From: Thermoleophilum album
Lineage (GTDB): Bacteria; Actinomycetota; Thermoleophilia; Solirubrobacterales; Thermoleophilaceae
Length of the DNA: 36,514 nucleotides
Assembly (NCBI RefSeq): GCF_900108055.1
Contig: NZ_FNWJ01000003.1
Location: forward strand, 1-36,514
Direction of reading: 5' to 3'
Each line of letters opens with the position of its first letter. The first letter of the stretch is position 1. A program made the position numbers and the translations under genes. The notes beneath the pieces are model-generated. The model had not been told where the DNA came from, ran no database searches, and worked only from the letters and a program-made list of their open reading frames with translations. Positions 7,732 through 16,703 of this stretch are shown in pieces.

Positions 7732-7748
7732 TCCGACGTGTTGTAGGA
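7732..7748. promoter_or_regulatory. 17-bp operator, site 5 (exact match)
   Basis: TCCGACGTGTTGTAGGA, an exact consensus match, 100 bp upstream of the P1B ATPase start. TAGGAT at its right edge could be a -10 element. Confidence 0.7.
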
Positions 7749-7758
7749 TCGACAGTAC

Positions 7759-7810
7759 GGCTAGCGGGTGTCTGCCGGTTTCGCGGCTAGCGGGTGTCTG
7801 CCGGTTTCGC
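7759..7810 (+). repeat. 26-bp perfect tandem duplication in the P1B ATPase leader
   Basis: Two identical 26-bp units, 7759-7784 and 7785-7810, beginning GGCTAGCGGGTG. They lie between operator site 5 and the ribosome binding site. Each carries a GTG, and the two GTGs are in different frames. Confidence 0.9.
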
Positions 7811-7848
7811 CAGGCAGCCGCGTGGAACGCGACGACAGGAGCCTCGTC

Positions 7849-10308
7849 ATGGAGCCGAAGGAACACGCAACCGCGGTGCTCGATGTCCGCCCGATGCTGC
7901 GGGGATCCGAGAAGGTCACCGTCGAGGCGGTCTTGGGGCGCGTGGACGGCGTGGAAACGGTCGAGGCAAATCCGGTGGCCCAGACGGCCAGCGTGACCTA
8001 CGATCCACACCGCGTTTCGCTCGCGGACCTGCGCCGGGTCGTCGAGGAGTGTGGCTATCACTGCGCGGGCCAGTCGGTGCCGTCGCACATCTGTGATCCC
8101 GAGGCGGAACCCGACCCGATCCAGGGGGACGGAGCGGTGGTGACGACGCCCACTGAGGAGCGGGCCAAGCCCGAGGCGCACGCCGGCCATCGTGGCCACG
8201 GCGAGGCGGCGACACTGCGCTCGCCGGACGAGGTGATGGGTCACGGCGGTCATGGCGCGATGTCGATGGAGGAGATGGTCGCCGACATGCGCAACCGCTT
8301 CCTCGTCGCGGCGCTGCTGGCAATCCCGATCGTGGTCTGGTCGCCGATCGGGCATGACGTCTTCGGCATCGATATCGGCGTGCCCTTCGGGCTGCGTGAA
8401 GACGTCTGGGCGCTGCTGCTGAGTCTCCCGGTGATCTTCTACTCGTGCTCGATCTTCTTCTCGGGCGCTGTGCGTGCGCTCAAGGCGCGCACGCTCGACA
8501 TGATGGTCCTGGTCGCGGTGGCGGTCGGCGCCGGGTGGCTGTACTCGCTCGTTGTCACGCTGACCGGCGGCGGCGAGGTGTTCTACGAGGCGGCGGTCGT
8601 ACTCGCCGCGTTCGTCCTGCTGGGCCATTGGTTCGAGATGCGCGCCCGCGGCGGAGCCAACGACGCGGTGCGGACATTGCTCGACCTCGCTCCGCCGAAG
8701 GCGCTGGTGATCCGCGACGGCGCGACCGTCGAGGTGCCGACGTCCGAGGTCGTCGCCGGCGACCTGCTGCTCGTCCGGCCTGGGTCGAAGATCGCCGTGG
8801 ATGGCGTAGTCGAGGACGGCGAGAGCGAAGTCGACGAGTCGATGGTGACCGGCGAGAGCCTGCCGGTCCACAAGGCGCCGGGCGACGAGGTCATCGGAGG
8901 GACGATCAACGAGAACGGGACGTTGCAGGTCCGTGCGACGAAGATCGGCGCGGACACCGCGCTGGCGCAGATCGTCAAGCTCGTCCAGGAGGCCCAGAAC
9001 TCCAAGGCGCCGGGACAGAAGCTGGCGGATCGGGCGGCGTTCTGGCTCGTCTTCGTCGCGCTCCTTGGCGGGGCGGCCACGTTCGCCGCCTGGATGCTTT
9101 TCAGCGACCGCCCGGCGGCCGACGCCGTGCTGTTCGCGATCACCGTCGTCGTGATCACCTGCCCTGACGCGCTTGGGCTGGCGACGCCGACGGCGATCAT
9201 GATCGGCACCGGCCTCGGCGCCAAGCGCGGGATACTGTTCAAGAACGCGATCGCGCTCGAGACGTCCGCGCACATCGACACGGTGGTGATGGACAAGACC
9301 GGGACGCTGACCAAGGGCGAGCCGGAGGTCACCGACATCGTCGCCGACGGCTTGGACGAGCGTGAGCTGCTGCGATTGGTGGCCGCCGTGGAGCGCTTGT
9401 CCGAGCATCCGCTGGCTGACGCGATCGTGCGCCGATCCGACGAGGCCGGTGTGCCCGAGGTCCCGGCGTCGGACTTCCAGAACGTCCCCGGGCACGGCGC
9501 GATCGCGACCGTCGACGGACACCGCGTCGCGGTCGGCAACCGGCGGTTGATGACCGACCAAGGCGTCGATCTCGGCGAGCTCGGGGCGCGGCGTGATGAG
9601 TTCGCGGCCGGAGGCCGGACGGCGGTGATGGTCGCCGTCGACGGGCGAGCGGCGGGCGTCATCGCGCTAGCCGACGCCGCGCGGCCGACCTCGGTGCAGG
9701 CAGTAGCCGCGCTGCACGATGCCGGCGTGGAGGTCGTCATGCTCAGCGGCGACAACCAGGCGACGGCGGAGCGGATCGCCAGCCAGCTGGGGATCGACAC
9801 GGTCATCGCGGAGGTTCTGCCCGGCGACAAGGCCGCCAAGATCGCCGAGCTCCAGCAGGCGGGACGCAAGGTGGCGATGGTCGGCGACGGCGTCAACGAC
9901 GCCCCGGCGCTCGCCCAGGCAGATCTGGGCATCGCGATCGGTGCCGGGACGGACGTCGCGATCGAGACGGCCGATGTCGTGCTCATGCGCTCCGATCCGC
10001 TGGACGTCGCCACGGCGATGGCGATCGGCCGGGGGACGCTGCGCAAGGAGCGGCAGAACCTCGCGTGGGCGGTCGGCTACAACACGATCGCGCTGCCGAT
10101 CGCGGCCGGCGTCTTCGAGCCTTCACTCGGACTCGTGCTGCGGCCGGAGATCGCGGCGCTCTCGATGTCGGGCTCGAGCCTGATCGTCGCCGTCAACGCC
10201 CTCCTGCTCAAGCGCCTACGCGTCCCGTCGCCCCAGCCCGGAGACGAGGAACCGCCTGCCGCCGAGCCGCCACGTCCCGTGCGCGAGCAGGTCGAGCCGG
10301 CCACATGA
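7849..10308 (+). CDS. heavy-metal (copper-type) P1B ATPase with CPD motif
   Basis: 819 aa from the ATG at 7849, which has AGGAG 7 bases upstream. An in-frame GTG at 7768 lies inside the tandem repeat and is less likely. The P-type core is complete: TGES at 334, C438-P439-D440, DKTGT at 482, SEHPL with H520, and GDGVND at 679. Residues 10-70 fold like an HMA domain but lack the CxxC. They are followed by CGYHCAGQ and a His-rich stretch ([24 protein letters not shown]) before the first membrane segment. Normal CopA has CPC and CopB has CPH; CPD leaves one cysteine in the transport site. Copper export is the likeliest role from the His/Met-rich head and context, but specificity is uncertain. Confidence 0.9.
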   Translation: MEPKEHATAVLDVRPMLRGSEKVTVEAVLGRVDGVETVEANPVAQTASVTYDPHRVSLADLRRVVEECGYHCAGQSVPSHICDPEAEPDPIQGDGAVVTTPTEERAKPEAHAGHRGHGEAATLRSPDEVMGHGGHGAMSMEEMVADMRNRFLVAALLAIPIVVWSPIGHDVFGIDIGVPFGLREDVWALLLSLPVIFYSCSIFFSGAVRALKARTLDMMVLVAVAVGAGWLYSLVVTLTGGGEVFYEAAVVLAAFVLLGHWFEMRARGGANDAVRTLLDLAPPKALVIRDGATVEVPTSEVVAGDLLLVRPGSKIAVDGVVEDGESEVDESMVTGESLPVHKAPGDEVIGGTINENGTLQVRATKIGADTALAQIVKLVQEAQNSKAPGQKLADRAAFWLVFVALLGGAATFAAWMLFSDRPAADAVLFAITVVVITCPDALGLATPTAIMIGTGLGAKRGILFKNAIALETSAHIDTVVMDKTGTLTKGEPEVTDIVADGLDERELLRLVAAVERLSEHPLADAIVRRSDEAGVPEVPASDFQNVPGHGAIATVDGHRVAVGNRRLMTDQGVDLGELGARRDEFAAGGRTAVMVAVDGRAAGVIALADAARPTSVQAVAALHDAGVEVVMLSGDNQATAERIASQLGIDTVIAEVLPGDKAAKIAELQQAGRKVAMVGDGVNDAPALAQADLGIAIGAGTDVAIETADVVLMRSDPLDVATAMAIGRGTLRKERQNLAWAVGYNTIALPIAAGVFEPSLGLVLRPEIAALSMSGSSLIVAVNALLLKRLRVPSPQPGDEEPPAAEPPRPVREQVEPAT

Positions 10309-10541
10309 CCGGATGCCGTTCGCAGCGCGAGCGGCGGCGGTCCTCAGGCGCGGCCGGCGGGTCGTACCACGAGACGGCCGTAGAGCACGCCCCGCTGGCA
10401 GCTCATCGGGTAGCTGCCCGAGCGGCCGTAGCTCGACGCCGACATCCTCGAACGTAGAGCGGTTCTGAAGGTTCGGCGAAGGCCCTTCGCCGATCTCGTG
10501 AAAGCACAGCTGCGCGACGGCGTCGCGGAGCCGGCGGCATC
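10309..10541. other. intergenic region between convergent genes, possibly decayed coding sequence
   Basis: No intact gene seen. On the minus strand one frame reads FHEIGEGPSPNLQNRSTF and another continues MSCQRGVLYGRLVVRPAGRA to a stop. They would join only through a frameshift. This may be the remnant of a small gene once downstream of the GH65 gene. No clear terminator hairpin with a T-run was found. Confidence 0.3.
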
Positions 10542-12893
10542 TCAGGAAAGCGAGGTCGGCCGGCGGCGCTCCGGCGCGCGGCCGGGGGGCTGGCGCAGCG
10601 TCGGTGCGGGCTTGGCGGGTGCAATCCGCGCGGCCGCCGGTTGCCCCGGCCGCACCTGAAGCACGTCGCCCCAGTGGGTGACCTCGATGGCGTCGCCGCT
10701 CTCGATCGCATAGGGCGCGTCGCTCGGCGTGATCTCGACACGCAATCGTCGCCCGCGATACGTCAACGGGAAGGCCAGCCGTGGGATGCCGTCGGGCAGG
10801 CGCGGCGCGAACGACAGGCGGTCGGCATCCTCGCGCAGCCCGGCGAGGCCGTTGATCACAGCGGCCCAACCCCCGGCGAGTGCGGCGAGGTGGAGGCCGT
10901 CGGCGGTGTTGCGGGCGGTGTCGTGATGGTCGAGGAGGATCGCCTCCGCGAGATAGTCATAGGCGAGCTGCACATCGCCGACCTCGGCGGCCATGACCGC
11001 CTGCGTGCCGGCCGCCAGGGAGGAGTCGCGGACGGTCAGCGCCTCGTAGTAGGCGAAGTTGCGACGCTTCTGCTCGTCGGTGAACGCGTCGCCGCGGACC
11101 GTCATCGCCAGCACGAGATCGGGCTGCTTGATCACCTGCCGGCGGTAGAGCTCGAAGTACGGGACATGCAACAGCAGCGGGCACTGCTCGGGCGCGACCG
11201 CCGCGAAGTCGAACGGGGCGTGGCGCGTGAAGTCCTCGTCTTGGAGATGGATGTTGAGCTCGGGGTCGTACGGGATCGTCATCGCATCGGCGGCGCGGCG
11301 CCACGCGACGACCTCTCCGGGCTCCACTCCGAGTGCCTCCGAGCCGAGCCGGTCGACGAGCGCGGCGGCCGCTCGGAGGTTGGCCTGCGCCATGAGGTTG
11401 GTGTAGAGGTTGTTGTCGACGAGCGTCGAGTATTCGTCGGGTCCGGTGACGCCGTCGATCGAGAACCGCCCGCCGCGACGGTCGTCGTGGTATCCCAGGC
11501 TGGCCCACATCCGTGCGATCTCGACGAGCAGTGGCGCGGCGACCTCGCGCTCGAAGCGCTCGTCGCCGCTCACCGCGGCGTGCCGCGCTGCGGCATGCGC
11601 GATCGCCGCGTTGACGTGAAATGCGGCGGTGCCCGCCGGGAGATAGCCGGAGCATTCCTCGCCGCCGATCGTCCGCCACGCGAACGCGGCGCCGCGCAAT
11701 CCGAGCCGGCGCGCCTTCGCCTTTGCCTTCGGAAGCGTCGAGGCCCGCCAGCGCAGCGCGTTCTCGGCGTGGTCTGGAGCGCAATAGCTCAGCGCCGGCA
11801 GCACGAACATCTCGGTGTCCCAGAACGTGTGTCCGCTGTAACCGGGCCCCGTCAAGCCCTTCGCGGGTATCGCGTGGCCTTCGGCGCACGCCGCGTTCTG
11901 GTGGAGTTGGAAGAGCGCGTACCGCAACGCGTGCTGGACCTCGGCGTCGCCCTCGAGCTCGATATCGGCGTGGGCCCAGACATCGTCGAGCGCAGCGTGC
12001 TGCATCGCAGCGAGCCGCTCGAATCCGAGCGCGCGACCGACATCGAGGCTCCGCCGCACGGTGGCGAGCAGCGTCCCGGGCTCGGCATCGGGCGCCCCGT
12101 GATAGGCGAGCAGCTTCGCGAGCCGGATCGGGCGCCGCGCCTCCGCGGTGCCCGTCAAGGTCCACCGCGCCAGCGAGCCGTCCGCTTCGATCGTCTCGGC
12201 GAACCCGTCACCCGCGATCAACTCGTGGTCCATGCCGGCCGCGACGACGTGACCGCTGCGTCGTGTCTGATGGGCGAGGAGCGCCCGCCGGCGCTCGTGC
12301 TCGCTGCAGCGGGCGACGAGCGTGTCGGCCGGCAGGACGGCGCCCTCGCGGGGGTCGTCGGTTGCCCGCCTCGCGAGAGCCCGCACGGCGAGATCCGACG
12401 CGACGGTTAGCCGCAGCGGGCGTCCGATCGCCTCGGCCTCGTAGGCGATCCCCGCGATCTCGGGCCGCGCGAGAGAGACCAGCCGCCTGCTGCGAACGGC
12501 GATCTCGTGGCCGCCCGGCGAGCGCCAGCGCAGCGTGCGCACCAGCATGCCCGCCCGCAGGTCGAGCACGCGCTCGTGCTCGAGAAGCGTGCCTGTCCGC
12601 AGATCCAGCGGCTCGCCCTCGACGAACAGTGCGATGCGCGTGCCGTCAGTGACGTTGACGAGGACCTGATCGATCTCAGGGTCGCCGGCGCCGCGCTCGG
12701 CGTAGGGGATCGGCCGCGTCTCGAAGAATCCGGCGAGGTAGGTACCCGGGAGCGCAGCAGGCGCACCTTCGTCGAGCGTGCCCCTGATGCCGAGATGGCC
12801 GTTGCTCAGCGACAGCATCGTCTCGCTGTGCGCGGCGTCGTCCGGCGGCCAGCCGGTTTCGCGGTGGACCCACGGCTCGAGCTGCGGCCTCAT
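10542..12893 (-). CDS. glycoside hydrolase family 65 disaccharide phosphorylase
   Basis: 783 aa, usual GH65 length. The (alpha/alpha)6 barrel motifs are present: GYSGHTFWDTEMFVLPAL, GAAFAWRTIGGEECSG, and GPDEYSTLVDNNLYTN with the predicted catalytic acid Glu487. GH65 enzymes split trehalose, maltose, kojibiose or nigerose with phosphate, giving beta-glucose-1-phosphate. Which sugar is used cannot be told from sequence by eye. The start ATG overlaps the beta-phosphoglucomutase gene by 4 bp, matching the usual pairing. The last ~40 residues after QVRPGQPAAARIA are low-complexity Pro/Arg. A trehalose hydrolase activity is an alternative. Confidence 0.9.
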   Translation of the reverse strand: MRPQLEPWVHRETGWPPDDAAHSETMLSLSNGHLGIRGTLDEGAPAALPGTYLAGFFETRPIPYAERGAGDPEIDQVLVNVTDGTRIALFVEGEPLDLRTGTLLEHERVLDLRAGMLVRTLRWRSPGGHEIAVRSRRLVSLARPEIAGIAYEAEAIGRPLRLTVASDLAVRALARRATDDPREGAVLPADTLVARCSEHERRRALLAHQTRRSGHVVAAGMDHELIAGDGFAETIEADGSLARWTLTGTAEARRPIRLAKLLAYHGAPDAEPGTLLATVRRSLDVGRALGFERLAAMQHAALDDVWAHADIELEGDAEVQHALRYALFQLHQNAACAEGHAIPAKGLTGPGYSGHTFWDTEMFVLPALSYCAPDHAENALRWRASTLPKAKAKARRLGLRGAAFAWRTIGGEECSGYLPAGTAAFHVNAAIAHAAARHAAVSGDERFEREVAAPLLVEIARMWASLGYHDDRRGGRFSIDGVTGPDEYSTLVDNNLYTNLMAQANLRAAAALVDRLGSEALGVEPGEVVAWRRAADAMTIPYDPELNIHLQDEDFTRHAPFDFAAVAPEQCPLLLHVPYFELYRRQVIKQPDLVLAMTVRGDAFTDEQKRRNFAYYEALTVRDSSLAAGTQAVMAAEVGDVQLAYDYLAEAILLDHHDTARNTADGLHLAALAGGWAAVINGLAGLREDADRLSFAPRLPDGIPRLAFPLTYRGRRLRVEITPSDAPYAIESGDAIEVTHWGDVLQVRPGQPAAARIAPAKPAPTLRQPPGRAPERRRPTSLS

Positions 12894-13636
12894 CTCTCGC
12901 TGAGGAGCTCGGCGAGATCGTCGACGACGATGTCGGCGCCTGTAGCGCGCAACTCCGCGCCGCGGCCCACGCGGTCGACGCCGACGACGAGCCCGAAGGC
13001 GCCAGCACGACCGGCGGCGACGCCGGCCAGCGCATCCTCGAAGACGGCCGCGTCCGCCGGCTCGACCCCAAGTCGGCGTGCGGCCTCGAGGAAGACGTCA
13101 GGGGCGGGCTTGCCGGCGAGTCCGAGCGTGTGCGCGACTGTGCTGTCCACGGTGGCAGCGAACATGTGTGCCAGTCCGGCAGCGTCAACCACGGCGGTCG
13201 CATTCTCGCTCGACGTCACGAGCGCGCATGCCAGCCCGGCGTCTCGCGCGGCGGCCAGGAACCGCACGGAGCCCTCGTAGGCCTTCACGCCGTCGCTTGC
13301 GATCAGCGCGCGTACCAGCTCGTTCTTACGCCTGGCCAGGCCGTGGACGGTCTCTGCTGATGCGGCGTCCTCGGGGGTTCCCTCCGGAAGCGTGATCCCG
13401 CGTGCGTCAAGAAAGGCACGGACCCCGTCGACGCGCGGCCGGCCGTCGACGTATTCGCCGTAGTCGCGATCCGCGTCGAAAGGTCGCGCCAACTCGCCTG
13501 CACCGCGCCGGCGCAGGAACGCGTCGAAGGTCTGCTTCCAGGCCGCTGCATGCACCTCCGCTGTGCGCGTCAGTACTCCGTCGAGGTCGAACAAGCACGC
13601 GGTGATGCGCGCGGGGAGCCGCAAGTGTGCGCTCAC
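12890..13636 (-). CDS. pgmB: beta-phosphoglucomutase-like HAD hydrolase
   Basis: 248 aa from the GTG at 13636, chosen because AGGAG lies 5 bases upstream and the HAD motif then starts at the normal place (FDLDGVLTRT, D17/D19). Motif II is VTSSENATAVV, the Lys is in LAGKPAPDVF, and motif IV is AAVFEDALAGVAAGRAG. The cap with YVDGRPRVDGVRAFL is typical of the beta-phosphoglucomutase/trehalose-locus subgroup. It should convert beta-glucose-1-phosphate from the GH65 enzyme to glucose-6-phosphate. It is sandwiched between the phosphoketolase (8-bp gap) and GH65 (overlap). Confidence 0.88.
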   Translation of the reverse strand: MSAHLRLPARITACLFDLDGVLTRTAEVHAAAWKQTFDAFLRRRGAGELARPFDADRDYGEYVDGRPRVDGVRAFLDARGITLPEGTPEDAASAETVHGLARRKNELVRALIASDGVKAYEGSVRFLAAARDAGLACALVTSSENATAVVDAAGLAHMFAATVDSTVAHTLGLAGKPAPDVFLEAARRLGVEPADAAVFEDALAGVAAGRAGAFGLVVGVDRVGRGAELRATGADIVVDDLAELLSER

Positions 13637-13643
13637 GGCGCTC

Positions 13644-16070
13644 CTATCCGGGGAGGCCGCGGACGGGCTCGGGCTCGGGCGCGGCTCGGTCCTCGGCCGG
13701 CCAGGTCCAGTCTCGCACGTCTGGCATGTCGTCACCCACATCCCGGGTGTATGCCCGGTGGCGGAGACGCTCGTCGGCCATCTGCTGGCGCACGTGCGCC
13801 GCACGTGCGCCGAGGCCGGGGACGCGGTCGATCACGTCGATGACGAGGTGGAAGCGATCCATGTCGTTGAGCATCACCATGTCGAATGGCGTCGTCGTGG
13901 TGCCCTCCTCCTTGTAACCGCGCACGTGGAGGTTGGGGTGGTTGGTGCGCCGGTACGTCAGGCGGTGGATCAGCCAGGGGTAGCCGTGGTAGGCGAAGAT
14001 CACCGGCCGGTCGGCCGTGAAGAGCGCGTCGAACTCGGCGTCGGGGAGGCCGTGCGGGTGCTCGCGTGCGTCTTGGAGGCGCATCAGGTCGACGACGTTG
14101 ACGACGCGGACCTTGACGTCGGGCAGGACGTCACGCAGGATCGCGGCCGCCGAGACGGTCTCGAGGGTCGGGATGTCGCCCGCGCACGCGAGCACGACGT
14201 CAGGCGCCTGTCCGCCGTCGTTGCTTGCCCACTCCCACGTGCCGATCCCACGGGTGCAGTGCGCGATCGCTTCGTCCATCGTCAGGTAGTTGAGCGACGG
14301 CTGTTTGCCCGCGACGATCACGTTGACGTAGTTCCGGCTGCGCAGGCAGTGGTCGGCGACAGAGAGCAGGCAGTTCGCGTCGGGCGGGAGGTAGACCCGG
14401 ATGATCTCGGCCTTCTTGTTGACGACGTGGTCGATGAAGCCCGGGTCCTGGTGCGAGAAGCCGTTGTGGTCCTGGCGCCAGACGTGAGACGTGAGCAGGT
14501 AGTTCAGCGAGGCGATCGGGCGACGCCAGGGGATCTCGCGTGTCACCTTCAGCCACTTCGCGTGCTGGTTGAACATCGCGTCGACGATGTGGATGAACGC
14601 CTCGTAGCAGTTGAAGATGCCGTGGCGCCCGGTGAGCAGATACCCCTCCAGCCAGCCTTCACAAAGGTGCTCCGACAGCACCTCGACGACACGCCCGGAC
14701 GGCGCGAGATGGTCGTCGGTCACAAGGCGCGGAGCATTCCACTGGCGGTCGGTGGTCTCGAAAACCGCTCCGAGGCGGTTCGAGACGGTCTCGTCGGGGC
14801 CGAAGATCCGGAACCGGTCGTCGTTGCTCGCTACCACATCGCGGAGGAAGCCGCCGAGCACGCGGGTGGCCTCACTTGACGTCGTCGCCGGCGCTTTGAG
14901 GTCGACCGCGTAGTCGCGGAAGTCGGGCCGGTCGAGATCCCGCAACAGCAGCCCGCCGTTGGCGTGCGGGTTGGCGCCCATCCGCCGGTCGCCCTCGGGC
15001 GCCAGCGCGGTGATCTCAGGTCGCACGGCGCCGCTCTCGTCGAACAACTCCTCAGGCTTGTACGAGCGGAGCCAATCCTCGAGCTGGGCGAGGTGCTCCG
15101 GTCGCTTGGCGAGGTCGGCGAGCGGTACCTGGTGCGAGCGGAACGAGCCCTCGGCCGGCCGTCCGTCGACCTCCTTCGGACCTGTCCAGCCCTTCGGCGT
15201 GACGAGGACGATCATCGGCCACCGGACTCGCGCGGCTTCGTGCCCCGCGCGGGCTTCAGCTTGGATACGCCGGATTTCGCACACCGCCTCGTCGAGCGCG
15301 GTGGCCATCGTCTGGTGGACGTCGGACGGTTCCGAGCCCTCCACGAACCACGGCCGGTGTCCGAAGCCCTCGAGCAGGGCTCGTAGTTCGTCGCGAGGGA
15401 TGCGTGCGAGGACGGTGGGGTTGGCGATCTTGTAGCCGTTCAGATGCAGCACCGGCAGGACGGCACCGTCACGGGCGGGGTCGACGAACTTGTTGGCCTG
15501 CCAGCCGGCGGCGAGCGGCCCGGTCTCGGCCTCGCCATCGCCGACGACGCAGCACACCAGCAGGTCGGGGTTGTCGAACGCCGCGCCGTAGGCGTGGATC
15601 AGCGAGTAGCCGAGCTCGCCGCCCTCGTTGATCGAGCCGGGGGTCTCGGGTGCGACATGGCTGGGGATGCCGCCGGGGAACGAGAACTGGCGGAACAGGT
15701 GGCGTAGCCCCTCCTCGTCGTGGCTGATGTGGGGATAGACCTCGCTGTAGGTGCCTTCCAGGTAGGTACTCGCCACGAGCGCCGGCCCCCCATGTCCCGG
15801 CCCGGTGACATAGATCGCGTCCAGGTCGTGACGCTTGATCGCCCGGTTCAGGTGTGCGTAGACGAAGTTGAGCCCGGGCGTGGTGCCCCAGTGGCCGAGC
15901 AGCCGTGGCTTGATGTGCTCGATGCGCAGCGGCTCGCGGAGGAGCGGGTTGTCGAGCAGGTAGATCTGCCCGACCGAGAGGTAGTTGGCCGCGCGCCACC
16001 AGCCATCGACGCGGCGGAGTTCCTCGTCGGTGAGAGCGGCGGAAGGAGAACTGGGCTCGAACTCGTTCAT
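13644..16070 (-). CDS. xfp: phosphoketolase (xylulose-5-P/fructose-6-P)
   Basis: 808 aa, full family length. The N-terminal thiamine-diphosphate half has [30 protein letters not shown] and [11 protein letters not shown] (the GDGxxExG cofactor motif). The second half has [11 protein letters not shown] and [11 protein letters not shown]. The enzyme cleaves xylulose-5-P or fructose-6-P with phosphate to acetyl phosphate plus an aldose phosphate. GAGGAGATGAG precedes the ATG. It is first in an operon with pgmB and GH65, so disaccharide phosphorolysis would feed glucose-6-P into a phosphoketolase shunt. The minus-strand genes upstream (16137-17362) run the same way with a 66-bp gap, so read-through from there is possible. 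Confidence 0.95.
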   Translation of the reverse strand: MNEFEPSSPSAALTDEELRRVDGWWRAANYLSVGQIYLLDNPLLREPLRIEHIKPRLLGHWGTTPGLNFVYAHLNRAIKRHDLDAIYVTGPGHGGPALVASTYLEGTYSEVYPHISHDEEGLRHLFRQFSFPGGIPSHVAPETPGSINEGGELGYSLIHAYGAAFDNPDLLVCCVVGDGEAETGPLAAGWQANKFVDPARDGAVLPVLHLNGYKIANPTVLARIPRDELRALLEGFGHRPWFVEGSEPSDVHQTMATALDEAVCEIRRIQAEARAGHEAARVRWPMIVLVTPKGWTGPKEVDGRPAEGSFRSHQVPLADLAKRPEHLAQLEDWLRSYKPEELFDESGAVRPEITALAPEGDRRMGANPHANGGLLLRDLDRPDFRDYAVDLKAPATTSSEATRVLGGFLRDVVASNDDRFRIFGPDETVSNRLGAVFETTDRQWNAPRLVTDDHLAPSGRVVEVLSEHLCEGWLEGYLLTGRHGIFNCYEAFIHIVDAMFNQHAKWLKVTREIPWRRPIASLNYLLTSHVWRQDHNGFSHQDPGFIDHVVNKKAEIIRVYLPPDANCLLSVADHCLRSRNYVNVIVAGKQPSLNYLTMDEAIAHCTRGIGTWEWASNDGGQAPDVVLACAGDIPTLETVSAAAILRDVLPDVKVRVVNVVDLMRLQDAREHPHGLPDAEFDALFTADRPVIFAYHGYPWLIHRLTYRRTNHPNLHVRGYKEEGTTTTPFDMVMLNDMDRFHLVIDVIDRVPGLGARAAHVRQQMADERLRHRAYTRDVGDDMPDVRDWTWPAEDRAAPEPEPVRGLPG

Positions 16071-16136
16071 CTCATCTCCTCGCGGATGTCACAGGAAGGG
16101 GAGCCAGTTCTCGAGTCCAATCCTCGGAGAACCTAC

Positions 16137-16316
16137 TCAACGCCGGCCGCCGCCGAAGCGCCCGGCGTAACCGACGCTCATCACCGCGAGCGCGAGCGCC
16201 GCGATCAGGAGAACGACGCGAGCGACACCCCCGGTCTCGTTCAGGCGCAGGTACAGCGCAACCGACAGCAGCGCCGCACACGCCAGCGCCAGGGCGATCA
16301 ACGCGAGATTGCGCAT
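16137..16316 (-). CDS. small two-helix membrane protein
   Basis: 59 aa: MRNLALIALALACAALL starts a first membrane helix, a short polar loop RLNETGGVAR follows, then a second helix and a Gly/Arg tail (YAGRFGGGRR). Start and stop are clean, and a stop codon of the preceding reading frame lies 3 bp upstream (16320-16322), consistent with translational coupling in the minus-strand operon. The family is not recognised. Confidence 0.55.
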   Translation of the reverse strand: MRNLALIALALACAALLSVALYLRLNETGGVARVVLLIAALALAVMSVGYAGRFGGGRR

Positions 16317-16319
16317 GGC

Positions 16320-16466
16320 CTACGCGAGCGCGATCGCGACCAGGACCGCGACGATGACGATCGCCACGCAGCACGAAACCAGGACGTACAGCAGCAGCCA
16401 ATCGCGGCCAGCGCCAAAGCGCGAGTTCGCCTTACGGTCGTCGTCATGCGGCCGGGGACGTCGTGG
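16320..16466 (-). pseudogene. short membrane reading frame without a normal start
   Basis: Directly after the stop of the 16467-16703 gene, the same frame continues as protein-like sequence: DRKANSRFGAGRDWLLLYVL, then a strongly hydrophobic VAIVIVAVLVAIALA and a stop at 16320. There is no ATG, GTG or TTG in frame before the hydrophobic part. It may be a small membrane gene whose start was lost, or one read from a rare start. Confidence 0.3.
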
Positions 16467-16703
16467 TCATCGCGAGCCCCCGCCGCCGTGCGACATGCCC
16501 GCCATCATGAGGACCATCATCGCCGTGCAGGCCAGCGCCACGACGAGGAAGCCCCCGCCCGCGCCGCTTGCCACCAGGAGGACGGCGATCAGCAGCATCG
16601 GGATGCAGCAGGCGATCATCGCCCAGCGGCTGTGACTGTGCTTGTGCTCCCCCTCGGGTGGGTCGCGCTCGTCGATACGTGAGTTGGGATCCCAGGTGCT
16701 CAT
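16467..16703 (-). CDS. small His-rich two-helix membrane protein
   Basis: 78 aa. A polar head with EGEHKHSHSRW precedes two membrane helices (AMIACCIPMLLIAVLLVAS and FLVVALACTAMMVLMMAGM) and a tail SHGGGGSR. His, Met and Cys residues cluster near the membrane, as in small proteins common in copper loci (DUF2933-like in style). The start overlaps the DUF2892 stop by 4 bp (ATGA). The function is not established. Confidence 0.65.
   Translation of the reverse strand: MSTWDPNSRIDERDPPEGEHKHSHSRWAMIACCIPMLLIAVLLVASGAGGGFLVVALACTAMMVLMMAGMSHGGGGSR

Noticed and set aside
7654-9561. Long minus-strand open frame (635 codons) opposite the P1B ATPase
   Set aside because: Arg/Asp/His/Gln-rich shadow of a high-GC gene; no domain, and the plus strand encodes a complete P-type ATPase.
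10309-10541. A tRNA or small RNA between the P1B ATPase and GH65 genes
   Set aside because: No cloverleaf or T-loop sequence found; the segment looks like decayed coding sequence.
10641-12410. Long plus-strand open frame (589 codons) opposite the GH65 gene
   Set aside because: Low-complexity Arg/Gly/Glu composition; the minus strand has all GH65 motifs.
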